Assembly: GCA_017552435.1 (NCBI GenBank)
Contig: JAFZPZ010000047.1
Span: forward strand, 1 to 57,957
Length of the DNA: 57,957 bases
Direction of reading: 5' to 3'
Source of the DNA: Bacteroidaceae bacterium
Lineage (GTDB): Bacteria; Bacteroidota; Bacteroidia; Bacteroidales; Bacteroidaceae
Part shown: positions 52,200 to 57,957 of the stretch, piece by piece
How positions within the stretch are numbered: the first letter of the stretch is position 1
How the letters are laid out: each line of letters begins with the position of its first letter
The notes under the pieces: model-generated
Database searches by the model: none
Told to the model about the DNA's origin: nothing
Seen by the model: the letters and a program-made list of their open reading frames with translations, nothing else
Position numbers and translations under genes: made by a program

Positions 52200-52408
52200 A
52201 GTTTTTTGATTTTGTTAAGTTTTTGGTTGTTTGTTTTTGTTAATACTCTCTATATTGAAACCGGTTTTCTCTTAATTTTTAATTTTTCATTTTTAATTTT
52301 TCATTGTTCCCCCTAAAGGGGGGTTAGGGGGTCCTATTGTTTTCCCTTAAGGGCTGCAAATTTTCCCTCTAGGGGGAGCCTGAATTTCCTTGCTTTTGAA
52401 TTACGATG
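52200..52408 (-). other. Long AT-rich leader with repeats upstream of HU-HIG
   Basis: No gene. It contains a TTTTTAATTTTTCA heptamer-like array (52271-52306), an intact GC palindrome CCCCCTAAAGGGGGG + TTAGGGGGTCC (52308-52335) and a degenerate one (TCCCTCTAGGGGGA, about 52365-52380). If the -7 box at 52409 is used, this is a ~200-nt 5' leader for the HU operon. Confidence 0.5.
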
Positions 52409-52416
52409 CAAAGTTA
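52409..52416 (-). promoter_or_regulatory. -7 box for the HU/lysozyme/smalltalk operon
   Basis: The minus strand reads TAACTTTG. It is divergent from the plus-strand box at 52524, with the phased repeat array between them. Confidence 0.6.
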
Positions 52417-52435
52417 CGACAGTTCCAGATACCAT

Positions 52436-52475
52436 TGTCCACATCTGTCCACTTGTGTCCAGATAAGTCCAGATA
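52436..52475. repeat. Four 10-bp direct repeats between divergent promoters
   Basis: TGTCCACATC, TGTCCACTTG, TGTCCAGATA and AGTCCAGATA follow each other at exact 10-bp spacing, about one helical turn. The array starts 20 bp upstream of the leftward -7 box, where the -33 element should be. It looks like an operator or iteron array for a DNA-binding protein of the module. Confidence 0.65.
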
Positions 52476-52523
52476 ATATGCGAAATTGTTCTGATTTTTC
52501 TTGCGCAATCCAGAAAAATATCG

Positions 52524-52531
52524 TACCTTTG
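52524..52531 (+). promoter_or_regulatory. -7 box for the DUF4248 gene
   Basis: TACCTTTG, 46 bp before ATG 52577. Confidence 0.65.
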
Positions 52532-52576
52532 TAGTGGTATTGGAAATGCCACTTAAACTTTTTAAACTCTCACTTC

Positions 52577-52756
52577 ATGAGAAGCGCCTACAAATACGAG
52601 CTTGCCGAAGCGGCAGGAGTGAATTACAAGACTTTCCAGCGTTGGATGTCAAACAACCGTGCTGCACTTTCTCGCCTTGGTGTTCGCCGCACCAGCAAGA
52701 TGTTGCCCCCAAGGGCAGTGCAATGGATATGTTTGCAGTATGGCATTGATTTTTAG
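52577..52756 (+). CDS. DUF4248-like small DNA-binding protein
   Basis: 59 residues, MRSAYKYELAEAAGVNYKTF... ending PPRAVQWICLQYGIDF. The ELAEAAGVNYKTFQRWM segment is a helix-turn-helix-like pattern shared with DUF4248 proteins, which accompany HU-HIG and VirE/DUF3987 genes in Bacteroidales. It is a good candidate for the regulator that binds the phased repeats just upstream. Its own promoter lies at 52524. Confidence 0.75.
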   Translation: MRSAYKYELAEAAGVNYKTFQRWMSNNRAALSRLGVRRTSKMLPPRAVQWICLQYGIDF

Positions 52757-52792
52757 AGCATTACGACAGAAATGGCCCACTGGAAAGTATAC

Positions 52793-52930
52793 AAGGTTAC
52801 ATAGTTACGTAACCAAAAAATGTAACCCTTCCCCAGTTTTTAAGGCCTATTATTATAATTATAATAATAGACTTTCTTTTCCGTTGTAGGGTACCTATTT
52901 TTAGATATGAAACTATGTAACCATGTAACC
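52793..52930. other. Origin-like region: TGTAACC iterons around a 24-bp palindrome
   Basis: A 37-bp repeat unit (52793-52829, containing GGTTAC, GTTACGTAACC and TGTAACCC) lies left of a perfect 24-bp AT palindrome at 52847-52870 (CTATTATTATAA and its complement). On the right, ACTATGTAACCATGTAACC (52910-52928) gives inverted copies. The 37-bp unit recurs at 56877-56913. AT palindrome plus iterons ahead of primase-like genes suggests an origin or a conjugation/recombination site. Confidence 0.5.
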
Positions 52931-52983
52931 TAGATTTGTCAGAGAAATTGTAGTATCGAGACTATGACGGTACTACTTATATA

Positions 52984-53021
52984 TATATTTGTACCCGCGT
53001 TTTAGTAAAACCAGACGCGGG
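52984..53021 (+). promoter_or_regulatory. -7 box and leader hairpin before the 53107 gene
   Basis: TATATTTG at 52984-52991 is followed by stem CCCGCGT (52994-53000) / ACGCGGG (53015-53021) with a 14-nt loop and then ATTTTAT. The hairpin right at the transcript start could be an attenuator or stabiliser. Confidence 0.55.
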
Positions 53022-53106
53022 ATTTTATATAACCAGAGTGGAGTGAGAATCTCTCGAGAGTTGAAGCTGTGCAGCGTTCACTGCTCTTCTCACAACACGA
53101 AGGTAA

Positions 53107-53583
53107 ATGAAGACAAACTTCAAGCAAGTCCGTCCCGAGGACTTTGACGTGGAGGCGCTGAAAGCGGCAGCACGGGAAGGAAGACTGTATGTTGACGAGA
53201 GCAAGGAAGCAGTCTGTAAGGAACAGGTAATAAAAGCAGTATATGCGTATGTGAAACGCATCAAGGTGTTTGTTACGCCTAAATTTCAATCTTCAGTTGA
53301 TAAGCTGTGGGATCAGATTCTGGCCAACGATGATTTTGTGGATTTACTGATGCCGGGACCGAAAGCAAGGAAGTGCAGGGATTTCGACAAATACAATGTG
53401 ATGCGCATTATTGGCGTATTGCGCGAGAAAGGCGTGTATGAGCTTTATAGCGACCGCAAGTACGATGCAGTACTGGAACCGGACGGGAAGGAAAGTCCCT
53501 ACAGGCGCTATCTGGGAATAGGGTTTGAACAGCATGCTTTACTGATAAAAATACGTGAAATCGTGGCAATTCACAATTCTTAA
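53107..53583 (+). CDS. Unknown protein of the VirE/DUF3987 module
   Basis: 158 residues, mostly helical and charged, no signal or membrane segment. Notable segments are RPEDFDVEALKAAAREGRLY, KFQSSVDKLWDQILANDDF and ESPYRRYLGIGFEQHALL. I recognise no domain. It has its own promoter and hairpin leader, and precedes the OB-fold-like gene by 113 bp, so it probably serves the same replication-like module. Confidence 0.6.
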   Translation: MKTNFKQVRPEDFDVEALKAAAREGRLYVDESKEAVCKEQVIKAVYAYVKRIKVFVTPKFQSSVDKLWDQILANDDFVDLLMPGPKARKCRDFDKYNVMRIIGVLREKGVYELYSDRKYDAVLEPDGKESPYRRYLGIGFEQHALLIKIREIVAIHNS

Positions 53584-53626
53584 CATTTGGGTAAAATAAT
53601 TCTTTTTACCCATTTGATATTCATCA

Positions 53627-53634
53627 TAATTTTG
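53627..53634 (+). promoter_or_regulatory. -7 box for the OB-fold-like gene
   Basis: TAATTTTG, 62 bp before ATG 53697. It may serve the group 53697-56888. Confidence 0.55.
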
Positions 53635-53696
53635 CGGTGTCAATCTGCAGAAAGACAAGATTAATTTAAAATTATTAAACTCAAAAATCAAAAGTT

Positions 53697-53972
53697 ATGA
53701 AAGTAGAAAATATTCTAATCAAAAGAGTGAGTGATGTTAAGTCCGGCACGTCGGATACAACAGGAAACAAATGGGCATCCAGAAACATACTGCTTGCTTT
53801 CGAGGATGAAACAGGCGAGTCCTACATCAGCGCAGCTGTGGATGAAGATGTATGGAAAAACCTCGGATTCCAGGAGGGACAGACTGTATCGCTGAACCTC
53901 AAGTTCAGAACAAAGCGATTCTCGAATGGCTTCATCTCTAACAAAATCAGAATCATTGCCCCACAAAATTAG
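53697..53972 (+). CDS. Small OB-fold-like (possible ssDNA-binding) protein
   Basis: 91 residues: MKVENILIKRVSDVKSGTSD, then KWASRNILLAFEDETGESYI and QTVSLNLKFRTKRFSNGFIS. The alternating beta pattern, SGT motif and length are like the DUF3127/SSB-type OB folds of Bacteroidetes. It could bind single-stranded DNA for the primase-like proteins downstream. It has its own -7 box at 53627. Confidence 0.55.
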   Translation: MKVENILIKRVSDVKSGTSDTTGNKWASRNILLAFEDETGESYISAAVDEDVWKNLGFQEGQTVSLNLKFRTKRFSNGFISNKIRIIAPQN

Positions 53973-54017
53973 AGATTAAATAGTAAATAGTAAATCATTA
54001 AATCGTAAAATGTAGTT

Positions 54018-54338
54018 ATGAAATCAACAATTAATGGTGTTAAACTCACTATAGAGTCTAAGAAGAATCGTCTTCCAGTTGGTAATGGAATCTTCGGGTT
54101 CCTGAAGTTAAAACACGATCTGACAACTGCCAGTTTCAAGGAGGAATGGCCCTCGGCCGTCTTCGAGAAGAAAACCATCCGTCTGAAACAAGGACCGGGA
54201 TATAGCGTGAGGTTCAATCCCGAAAAGAATCTCTACCGCATTTGCATCAGCATAGATGCAGACAACCCCGCCTGGATGACGGTCGTGGAGAACTTCGGAA
54301 ACTGCATGAACTTTGTTGAAAAAAGAATTGACAATTGA
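54018..54338 (+). CDS. Unknown small protein of the module
   Basis: 106 residues: KSTINGVKLTIESKKNRLPV, ASFKEEWPSAVFEKKTIRLK, ending NCMNFVEKRIDN. No domain recognised; beta-rich N-terminal half. The last residues RIDN and the stop are encoded by an ATTGACA heptamer array (54326-54360). It lies between the OB-fold-like and VirE genes. Confidence 0.6.
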   Translation: MKSTINGVKLTIESKKNRLPVGNGIFGFLKLKHDLTTASFKEEWPSAVFEKKTIRLKQGPGYSVRFNPEKNLYRICISIDADNPAWMTVVENFGNCMNFVEKRIDN

Positions 54339-54360
54339 TAATTGATAATTGACAATTATA
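54326..54360. repeat. ATTGACA/ATTGATA heptamer array
   Basis: AATTGACAATTGATAATTGA followed by TAATTGACAATTA. It provides the end of the upstream frame and the whole gap before the VirE gene. Confidence 0.7.
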
Positions 54361-54363
54361 ACT

Positions 54364-55020
54364 ATGAACTCTAAAGAATATTCTCCTTGCGATTATGTGA
54401 TTGGTGTGATGGACAATAAGCCCAAACCACTGACGAAAGAGATCTTCAACTCTCTGCTGGACGGGATGGATGTCCGGATGAACATAGAGAAGGTACGCGA
54501 GCACACGCCCCAGTCCGACAACTACAAACGCGCTTTGCCAGGCATCACCTGGCAGAGCAAGTTTGGCGGCCAGCCCAGAACAGACAAGAACGCCGAAAGC
54601 TCCGGACTCTTCTGCCTGGATGTGGACATCCACCACGAAGACCACTTCAGGGAACTTCTCAACACGAAGGGTGCGGATGCGGCCTGGGAATGGGGCGAGA
54701 AGGAAGCCCGCGAACGCATCGCCAGATGGACGGCTATGGCGGAAGCCGAGGAGTCCCAGCCGGCCAAACCAGGCGAAGAACTGGACATCGTGGCCATCCA
54801 CTTGAGCCCTCAAGGGGCAGGTGCCCACGTCATAGCCCTCTGCCAGCCCTACTGCAACTCGATAGAAGAGGACCAGGCGCGATTGGCCCGACTGCTCGGC
54901 ACCAGCTACGACAGGGTCTGCAAGGATGCAGCACGCACGTTCTTTATCGCTCCCAGAGAGGACTGGATGTATCTGGATATGGAAACGCTCTTTCCAATTG
55001 ACAATTCTTGGATGCTTTAG
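54364..55020 (+). CDS. VirE N-terminal/BT4734-like primase-associated protein
   Basis: 218 residues from ATG 54364. Core segments are YKRALPGITWQSKFGGQPRT, SSGLFCLDVDIHH (acidic, metal-binding-like), LSPQGAGAHVIALC and CKDAARTFFIAPREDW. This is the VirE_N/BT4734 fold, related to archaeo-eukaryotic primases and usually paired with a DUF3987 ATPase, as here. The C-terminal IDNSWML and TAG stop are encoded by repeat sequence (heptamer, then the 19-bp unit shared with 30864), so the end may be truncated relative to relatives. Confidence 0.75.
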   Translation: MNSKEYSPCDYVIGVMDNKPKPLTKEIFNSLLDGMDVRMNIEKVREHTPQSDNYKRALPGITWQSKFGGQPRTDKNAESSGLFCLDVDIHHEDHFRELLNTKGADAAWEWGEKEARERIARWTAMAEAEESQPAKPGEELDIVAIHLSPQGAGAHVIALCQPYCNSIEEDQARLARLLGTSYDRVCKDAARTFFIAPREDWMYLDMETLFPIDNSWML

Positions 55021-55069
55021 CACACAAGGCGCGATGTTCTTACACGCTTTAGCGGAAAGGCGCAATGTT
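55005..55069. repeat. Tandem GCTTTAGC...AAGGCGC.ATGTT repeats
   Basis: Two imperfect units: 55014-55038 and 55046-55069. The first 19 bases (55005-55023) are identical to 30864-30882 inside the MMPL gene. The VirE stop codon lies in the first unit. Heptamer array sequence follows at 55085-55110. Confidence 0.6.
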
Positions 55070-55112
55070 AGTTGCGGATGTCGCGGAAAACAATTGATAA
55101 TTGACAATTAAA

Positions 55113-56888
55113 ATGAAACAGATAAAAGTAAAACGAGACTATCAGGCTGCGCCCAAAGGGGGCGCAGCCGTACCAATTGGCACACCTGCCCCACAAGTTC
55201 CTTTATCCTCACTTCCCGCCTATCACGGTATTCCCTACTCGGAGATTGTGGATGCCTGGTTGGGCGGCAAGGCGGTGGCAATAGGCGACAGGCACTACAC
55301 ATCGCTGATGCTGGCCGACCAACTGCGCTACATCACGGAAAACGACCCGGTACTCATCGAACAGATCCTGCGCGCGACGCCGTTCGTGGATGAGATTGTG
55401 AGGGAGAGGAACGAGAATGTGGCCCAGACGGTGAAGAGCGCAATGGATTATGAATTCCTGAAGGGCATACCGAAACGGATGCAGGAGGCGATTGAGAAAG
55501 TGAAAAATGAAAAATTAAAAATTAAAAATGAGGACGGGCAACAAGAGACGGAAGACGACAGGGATTTGGCGGAGCTGACCGAGGGCTGGAACCCGCCAGC
55601 ATTGCCACAGAAGCTGCCGCGACTTATCGCCCTGCTCATCAAACCTTTCCCGAGCCAGTACCACCCCATGCTCGTGGTTACTGCATGCGTCATCCTCGGC
55701 ACCATCGCCAGCCACTACCGCAGCACTTACATCGACGGCCGCACCATAGCAGCCAATCTCTATGCTGCCATCATCGCAGGTAGCGGAAAGGGAAAGAGCT
55801 GGGTATCGATGCTATTGGAACTGATGTGCAGGAACACCCTACAGACGTGGGACGATGCCGAGTGGCGCAAGGTGCGCGAGAACCAGGAGATGCGCGACAA
55901 GATGGCAAACGCCAAGGACAAGCCAGCCAAATATCACCCGCGTTTCCGCATCATGGAAACCATGTCTAAGACCTCTCTCCTTGAGGTGCAGACAAACCTG
56001 GGAGAGAACGGTATGCTGCTCTGCAACTACACCGAAAGCGACGAGCTGGCAAACGCATCGCGGGCGCAGTTCAGCAACATCTCCGTATTGCTCCGCAAGG
56101 CATGGGACCTCGACACACACCGCCAGTTCTACATGAGCGACAACTCGTGCAGCACCCAGTGCCGACTCTGTGCTGCCATCCTGCTCACAGGTACCCCGAA
56201 GAGTGTCCTTTCCCGTCTCTTCTCTGACACCGAGAACGGCATGATGCAACGCTTCCTGCCCATGATGATGCCGAAAATCAAACGCACCTTCCGCCCGCCT
56301 GTATTCACCTCTCTTCCTGCTGACGAGGAAGCTGAACGCGACGGACTGCTCGCGAGTCTCTGGCAGAAAGACCTCTCGCTGGGCGACGGCACACTCCTGC
56401 TGGAGATGCCCAAGACGCAGAAGATGATCCAGCAGTGGTACGACGAGTTGGAAGAGCGCTATACAGAAGGAGCACTTTCTGAAGCAGAAGCCGACCTCAG
56501 CCACCGTGTGGGACAGTTCATGCAGCGGGCAGCCATCCCCTTCGTGGCCCTATACGGGGAAGAGCAGAAGGAGGTCATCGACCTGGCGCGCTGGCTCGGA
56601 GATTTCGCCTACTACAACATCTGCCACATCTTTGCATCGCGCGTCGCCCAGGACATGAGGGAATCGGAACAGATGCTTCAACAGCAGTCGGATGGGCGAA
56701 TCACAGCAGAACCTCTGTTAAACCGCATGCCCGACATCTTCACCGCCCAGCAGTTCCGCGAAGAACGCATCCGGCAAGGCCAAAGCAGCGAAGTGAAGGT
56801 ACTGCTCTCACGATACTGTAAAAGCGGAAAGATAGAACGGATAGAAAAAGGCGTTTATAGAAAAATTAAAAATGAAAAGGTTACATAG
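55113..56888 (+). CDS. DUF3987 primase-helicase-like ATPase
   Basis: 591 residues from ATG 55113. The central part has a Walker A-type loop IIAGSGKGKSWVSMLLELM near residue 230 and further DUF3987 features (ILLTGTPKSVLSRLFSDTEN, MMQRFLPMMMPKIKRTF). DUF3987 proteins partner VirE_N proteins on plasmids, prophages and chromosomal islands. Oddities: a GC hairpin (55145-55169) in the 5' coding region, an AAAATTAAAAATGA array (55500-55530) encoding KNEKLKIKNED, and a 3' end inside a second array plus the 37-bp TGTAACC repeat. Confidence 0.82.
   Translation: MKQIKVKRDYQAAPKGGAAVPIGTPAPQVPLSSLPAYHGIPYSEIVDAWLGGKAVAIGDRHYTSLMLADQLRYITENDPVLIEQILRATPFVDEIVRERNENVAQTVKSAMDYEFLKGIPKRMQEAIEKVKNEKLKIKNEDGQQETEDDRDLAELTEGWNPPALPQKLPRLIALLIKPFPSQYHPMLVVTACVILGTIASHYRSTYIDGRTIAANLYAAIIAGSGKGKSWVSMLLELMCRNTLQTWDDAEWRKVRENQEMRDKMANAKDKPAKYHPRFRIMETMSKTSLLEVQTNLGENGMLLCNYTESDELANASRAQFSNISVLLRKAWDLDTHRQFYMSDNSCSTQCRLCAAILLTGTPKSVLSRLFSDTENGMMQRFLPMMMPKIKRTFRPPVFTSLPADEEAERDGLLASLWQKDLSLGDGTLLLEMPKTQKMIQQWYDELEERYTEGALSEAEADLSHRVGQFMQRAAIPFVALYGEEQKEVIDLARWLGDFAYYNICHIFASRVAQDMRESEQMLQQQSDGRITAEPLLNRMPDIFTAQQFREERIRQGQSSEVKVLLSRYCKSGKIERIEKGVYRKIKNEKVT
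55145..55169. repeat. GC hairpin in the DUF3987 gene
   Basis: GGCTGCGCCC and GGGCGCAGCC are perfect 10-bp arms around a 5-nt loop, encoding QAAPKGGAAV about ten codons after the start. It could be an inserted REP-like unit or a translational control hairpin. Confidence 0.5.
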
Positions 56889-56913
56889 TTACGTAACCAA
56901 AAACAGTAACCCT
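56877..56913. repeat. 37-bp GTTAC/GTAACC repeat, right copy
   Basis: 35 of 37 bases match 52793-52829 in the same orientation. The DUF3987 stop codon (56886-56888) is inside it. The two copies bracket a 4.1-kb segment holding the five module genes from 53107 to 56888. Confidence 0.7.
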
Positions 56914-56924
56914 ACTCAATCAGG

Positions 56925-56957
56925 CGGTCATCGGATTGTATTTCGGTGGCCGTTTTT
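56925..56957 (+). terminator. Terminator of the DUF3987 operon
   Basis: CGGTCATCGGA (56925-56935) pairs with TTCGGTGGCCG (56942-56952) through 11 pairs including wobbles, followed by TTTTT. Confidence 0.75.
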
Positions 56958-57029
56958 GTCGGTTCTATATGCCAAAGGTTCTGAACCTAGCAAACTTTTC
57001 CGCGAAATCCTTGCTTGGTGTCTCTTTTA

Positions 57030-57129
57030 TTCGTAAATTTGTGGCAAGTATCGCTGTTTTCGTCACAAAAGGCGCATGCTTTCAGCATGAAATCAAGTCC
57101 CTGAGCGCAGGGAGGCGGTATGATTTTAT
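57030..57129 (+). repeat. 100-bp promoter + structured RNA repeat, copy 2
   Basis: Matches 251-350 with three differences: within the -7 box at a free position (TAAATTTG, 57034-57041), A-to-G at 57072 that keeps stem pairing, and one base after the closing stem. Similarity does not extend upstream of 57030 or downstream of 57129. The region to 57250 has no recognised gene. Confidence 0.6.
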
Positions 57130-57253
57130 AGATGTAATTTTGCGTTAGGAAAAGTACGTCAAAACAGCTAAAAGTCGTTTGAAAAATAACGGTGGTTTTA
57201 TAAAAAGTCGCTAAAAAAATAACAAATAATTTTGCAGACTCGTTGGAATTTTG

Positions 57254-57394
57254 TATTTTTGCACCTGAAAGCCGCGATTAAGCGAGGGAGAAGCCGAATC
57301 TAATTCGAGCTTTTCCGAGCGAAAGCGGGTTCGAAGGTTTAGCTCGACGGCCCGAAGGGGAAAGTCAACGAAGTTCAAATAATGTGGTAATATT
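57254..57394 (+). promoter_or_regulatory. Promoter and structured leader of the AAA_14 ATPase
   Basis: TATTTTTG (57254-57261) with TTTG at 57231-57234 (19-bp spacing) precedes a ~130-nt leader. Small hairpins are visible: CGAAT (57295-57299) / ATTCG (57303-57307) and GCTTT (57309-57313) / AAAGC (57322-57326). Confidence 0.5.
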
Positions 57395-57957
57395 ATGTTA
57401 AGACGTAGAATATCAGTACTGTTGGAACAATGGAAGGCAAAACCTAACCATAAGCCGCTCGTTATTATGGGCATTCGGCAATGCGGAAAGACCTTCATTG
57501 CACAACAGTTTGCCAACGAAAACTACAAGCACGTCATCTATATCAACTTTTTCAAGGAAGAGGAGCGGAAGACGGCTTTTTACGGTTCCAAGGATGTGGA
57601 CAATATCATCATGCTCCTGTCTGCCCAGATGCGTAATGCCAAGTTCGTTCCGGGTGAGACATGCATCATCCTTGACGAAATACAGGAATGTCCAGAAGCC
57701 CGCACAAGCCTGAAGTTTTTCAAAGAGGACGGCCGCTACGACATCATCGCCACCGGCTCGCTTTTGGGTGTGCTGGGATATGGCCAGGAGCAGAAGAAGC
57801 GACGTAAGAGAGGTGTCGCCAAGCAGGAGAAGGGCAGCACATCCATCCCTGTGGGTTACGAGGAGATAGTGGAGATGTACCCGCTCGACTTCGAGGAGTT
57901 CCTCTGGGCGAACAACATGAGCGAGGAGGTTATCGATGTCTTGAGGCGATGCTTGGC
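57395..57957 (+). CDS. AAA_14/DUF4143-type ATPase, cut by window end
   Basis: 187 residues are visible, MLRRRISVLLEQWKAKPNHK onward. Walker A is GIRQCGKT (near residue 28), Walker B is CIILDEIQE, and sensor-like IIATGSLLG follows. MYPLDFEEFLWA is the family hallmark before the DUF4143 domain, which lies beyond the window. These ATPases are common, variable accessory genes of Bacteroidales, of unknown cellular role. A basic insert (EQKKRRKRGVAKQEKG) sits after the sensor motif. Confidence 0.85.
   Translation, partial: MLRRRISVLLEQWKAKPNHKPLVIMGIRQCGKTFIAQQFANENYKHVIYINFFKEEERKTAFYGSKDVDNIIMLLSAQMRNAKFVPGETCIILDEIQECPEARTSLKFFKEDGRYDIIATGSLLGVLGYGQEQKKRRKRGVAKQEKGSTSIPVGYEEIVEMYPLDFEEFLWANNMSEEVIDVLRRCL

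Noticed and set aside
52436-52475. The 10-bp repeats as a CRISPR array
   Set aside because: Units are contiguous with no spacers and no cas genes are present.
251-57129. The 100-bp repeats as attachment sites of one 57-kb island
   Set aside because: The interval contains thrS, infC, L20, L35, L34, efp, def, ddl and rluD, which are core genes. A dispersed repeat is the simpler reading.
57300-57360. tRNA-like motifs (GGGTTCGAAGG, TTAGCTCG) before the ATPase gene
   Set aside because: The T-arm-like motif precedes the D-arm-like motif and no acceptor stem is formed.
1-57957. tRNA, rRNA and transposase genes
   Set aside because: Intergenic regions were read on both strands; no cloverleaf, rRNA core sequence or DDE/HUH transposase motif was found.

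Overview
The window reads as a chromosomal segment of a Prevotella-like member of the Bacteroidales. The evidence is the Bacteroidetes promoter signature (TAnnTTTG at -7, weak or absent Shine-Dalgarno sites), the thrS-infC-rpmI-rplT order, EF-P and L34 of Bacteroidetes type, a NigD-like lipoprotein, a secreted protein with a Prevotella-style C-terminal tail, and HU-HIG, DUF4248 and smalltalk genes. Family names are recognised by eye from motifs; no database search was run.

Layout. (1) 1-4249: a long, strongly structured leader followed by a three-gene restriction-modification-like island (EcoRI-type adenine methyltransferase, DUF262-HNH protein, PD-(D/E)XK nuclease). The island ends exactly on a decayed SpoIIE-type phosphatase fragment. 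(2) 4412-13897: mostly core genes, namely a small YtxH/holin-like membrane operon, a SPOR lipoprotein, ruvX, def, a TPR protein whose signal peptide is out of frame, an Ntn-hydrolase, thrS, infC, rpmI and rplT. (3) 14196-33161: one same-strand operon of 17 genes that looks like an aryl-polyene/flexirubin-type lipid pigment pathway. It holds three ketosynthases (two with a fused second KS-like domain), three acyl carrier proteins, an O-methyltransferase, an AMP-ligase, three acyltransferase proteins (one fused to a glycosyltransferase), two RetSat/CrtI-like flavoproteins, a LolA-like carrier, a small drug-resistance-like transporter and an MMPL/RND exporter. No ketoreductase or dehydratase is visible in it. 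(4) 33236-39902: core genes efp, rpmH, PASTA protein, rluD, ddl, a second acyltransferase, a NigD-like lipoprotein, then a truncated mnmA. (5) 39892-50871: accessory glycan and sugar functions (DUF4861, beta-helix hydrolase, GH29, GH16, ribokinase with sugar permease and HAD phosphatase, EamA transporter, metallophosphoesterase). (6) 51000-56957: a divergent phage/plasmid-like module with smalltalk, lysozyme-like and HU-HIG genes on one side and DUF4248, OB-fold-like, VirE_N primase-like and DUF3987 ATPase genes on the other. It carries a 10-bp-phased operator array and an origin-like palindrome with TGTAACC repeats. (7) 57395-end: a partial AAA_14/DUF4143 ATPase.

Three themes cut across the window. 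First, a 100-bp element (promoter plus a foldable ~75-nt RNA) occurs almost identically at 251-350 and 57030-57129; all three differences preserve promoter consensus or base pairing. Second, two families of small repeats, heptamer arrays (ATTGACA-, AATGGTC-, GAGTTTA-like) and GC palindromes (CCCCCTAAAGGGGG), have entered coding regions many times. They supply stop codons, linkers and part of one signal peptide, and in the TPR gene a 7-bp duplication shifts the frame. Third, the HU/DUF4248/VirE/DUF3987 module with its own cis-elements is the best candidate for a poorly described autonomous system. No tRNA, rRNA, CRISPR array or transposase gene was recognised.
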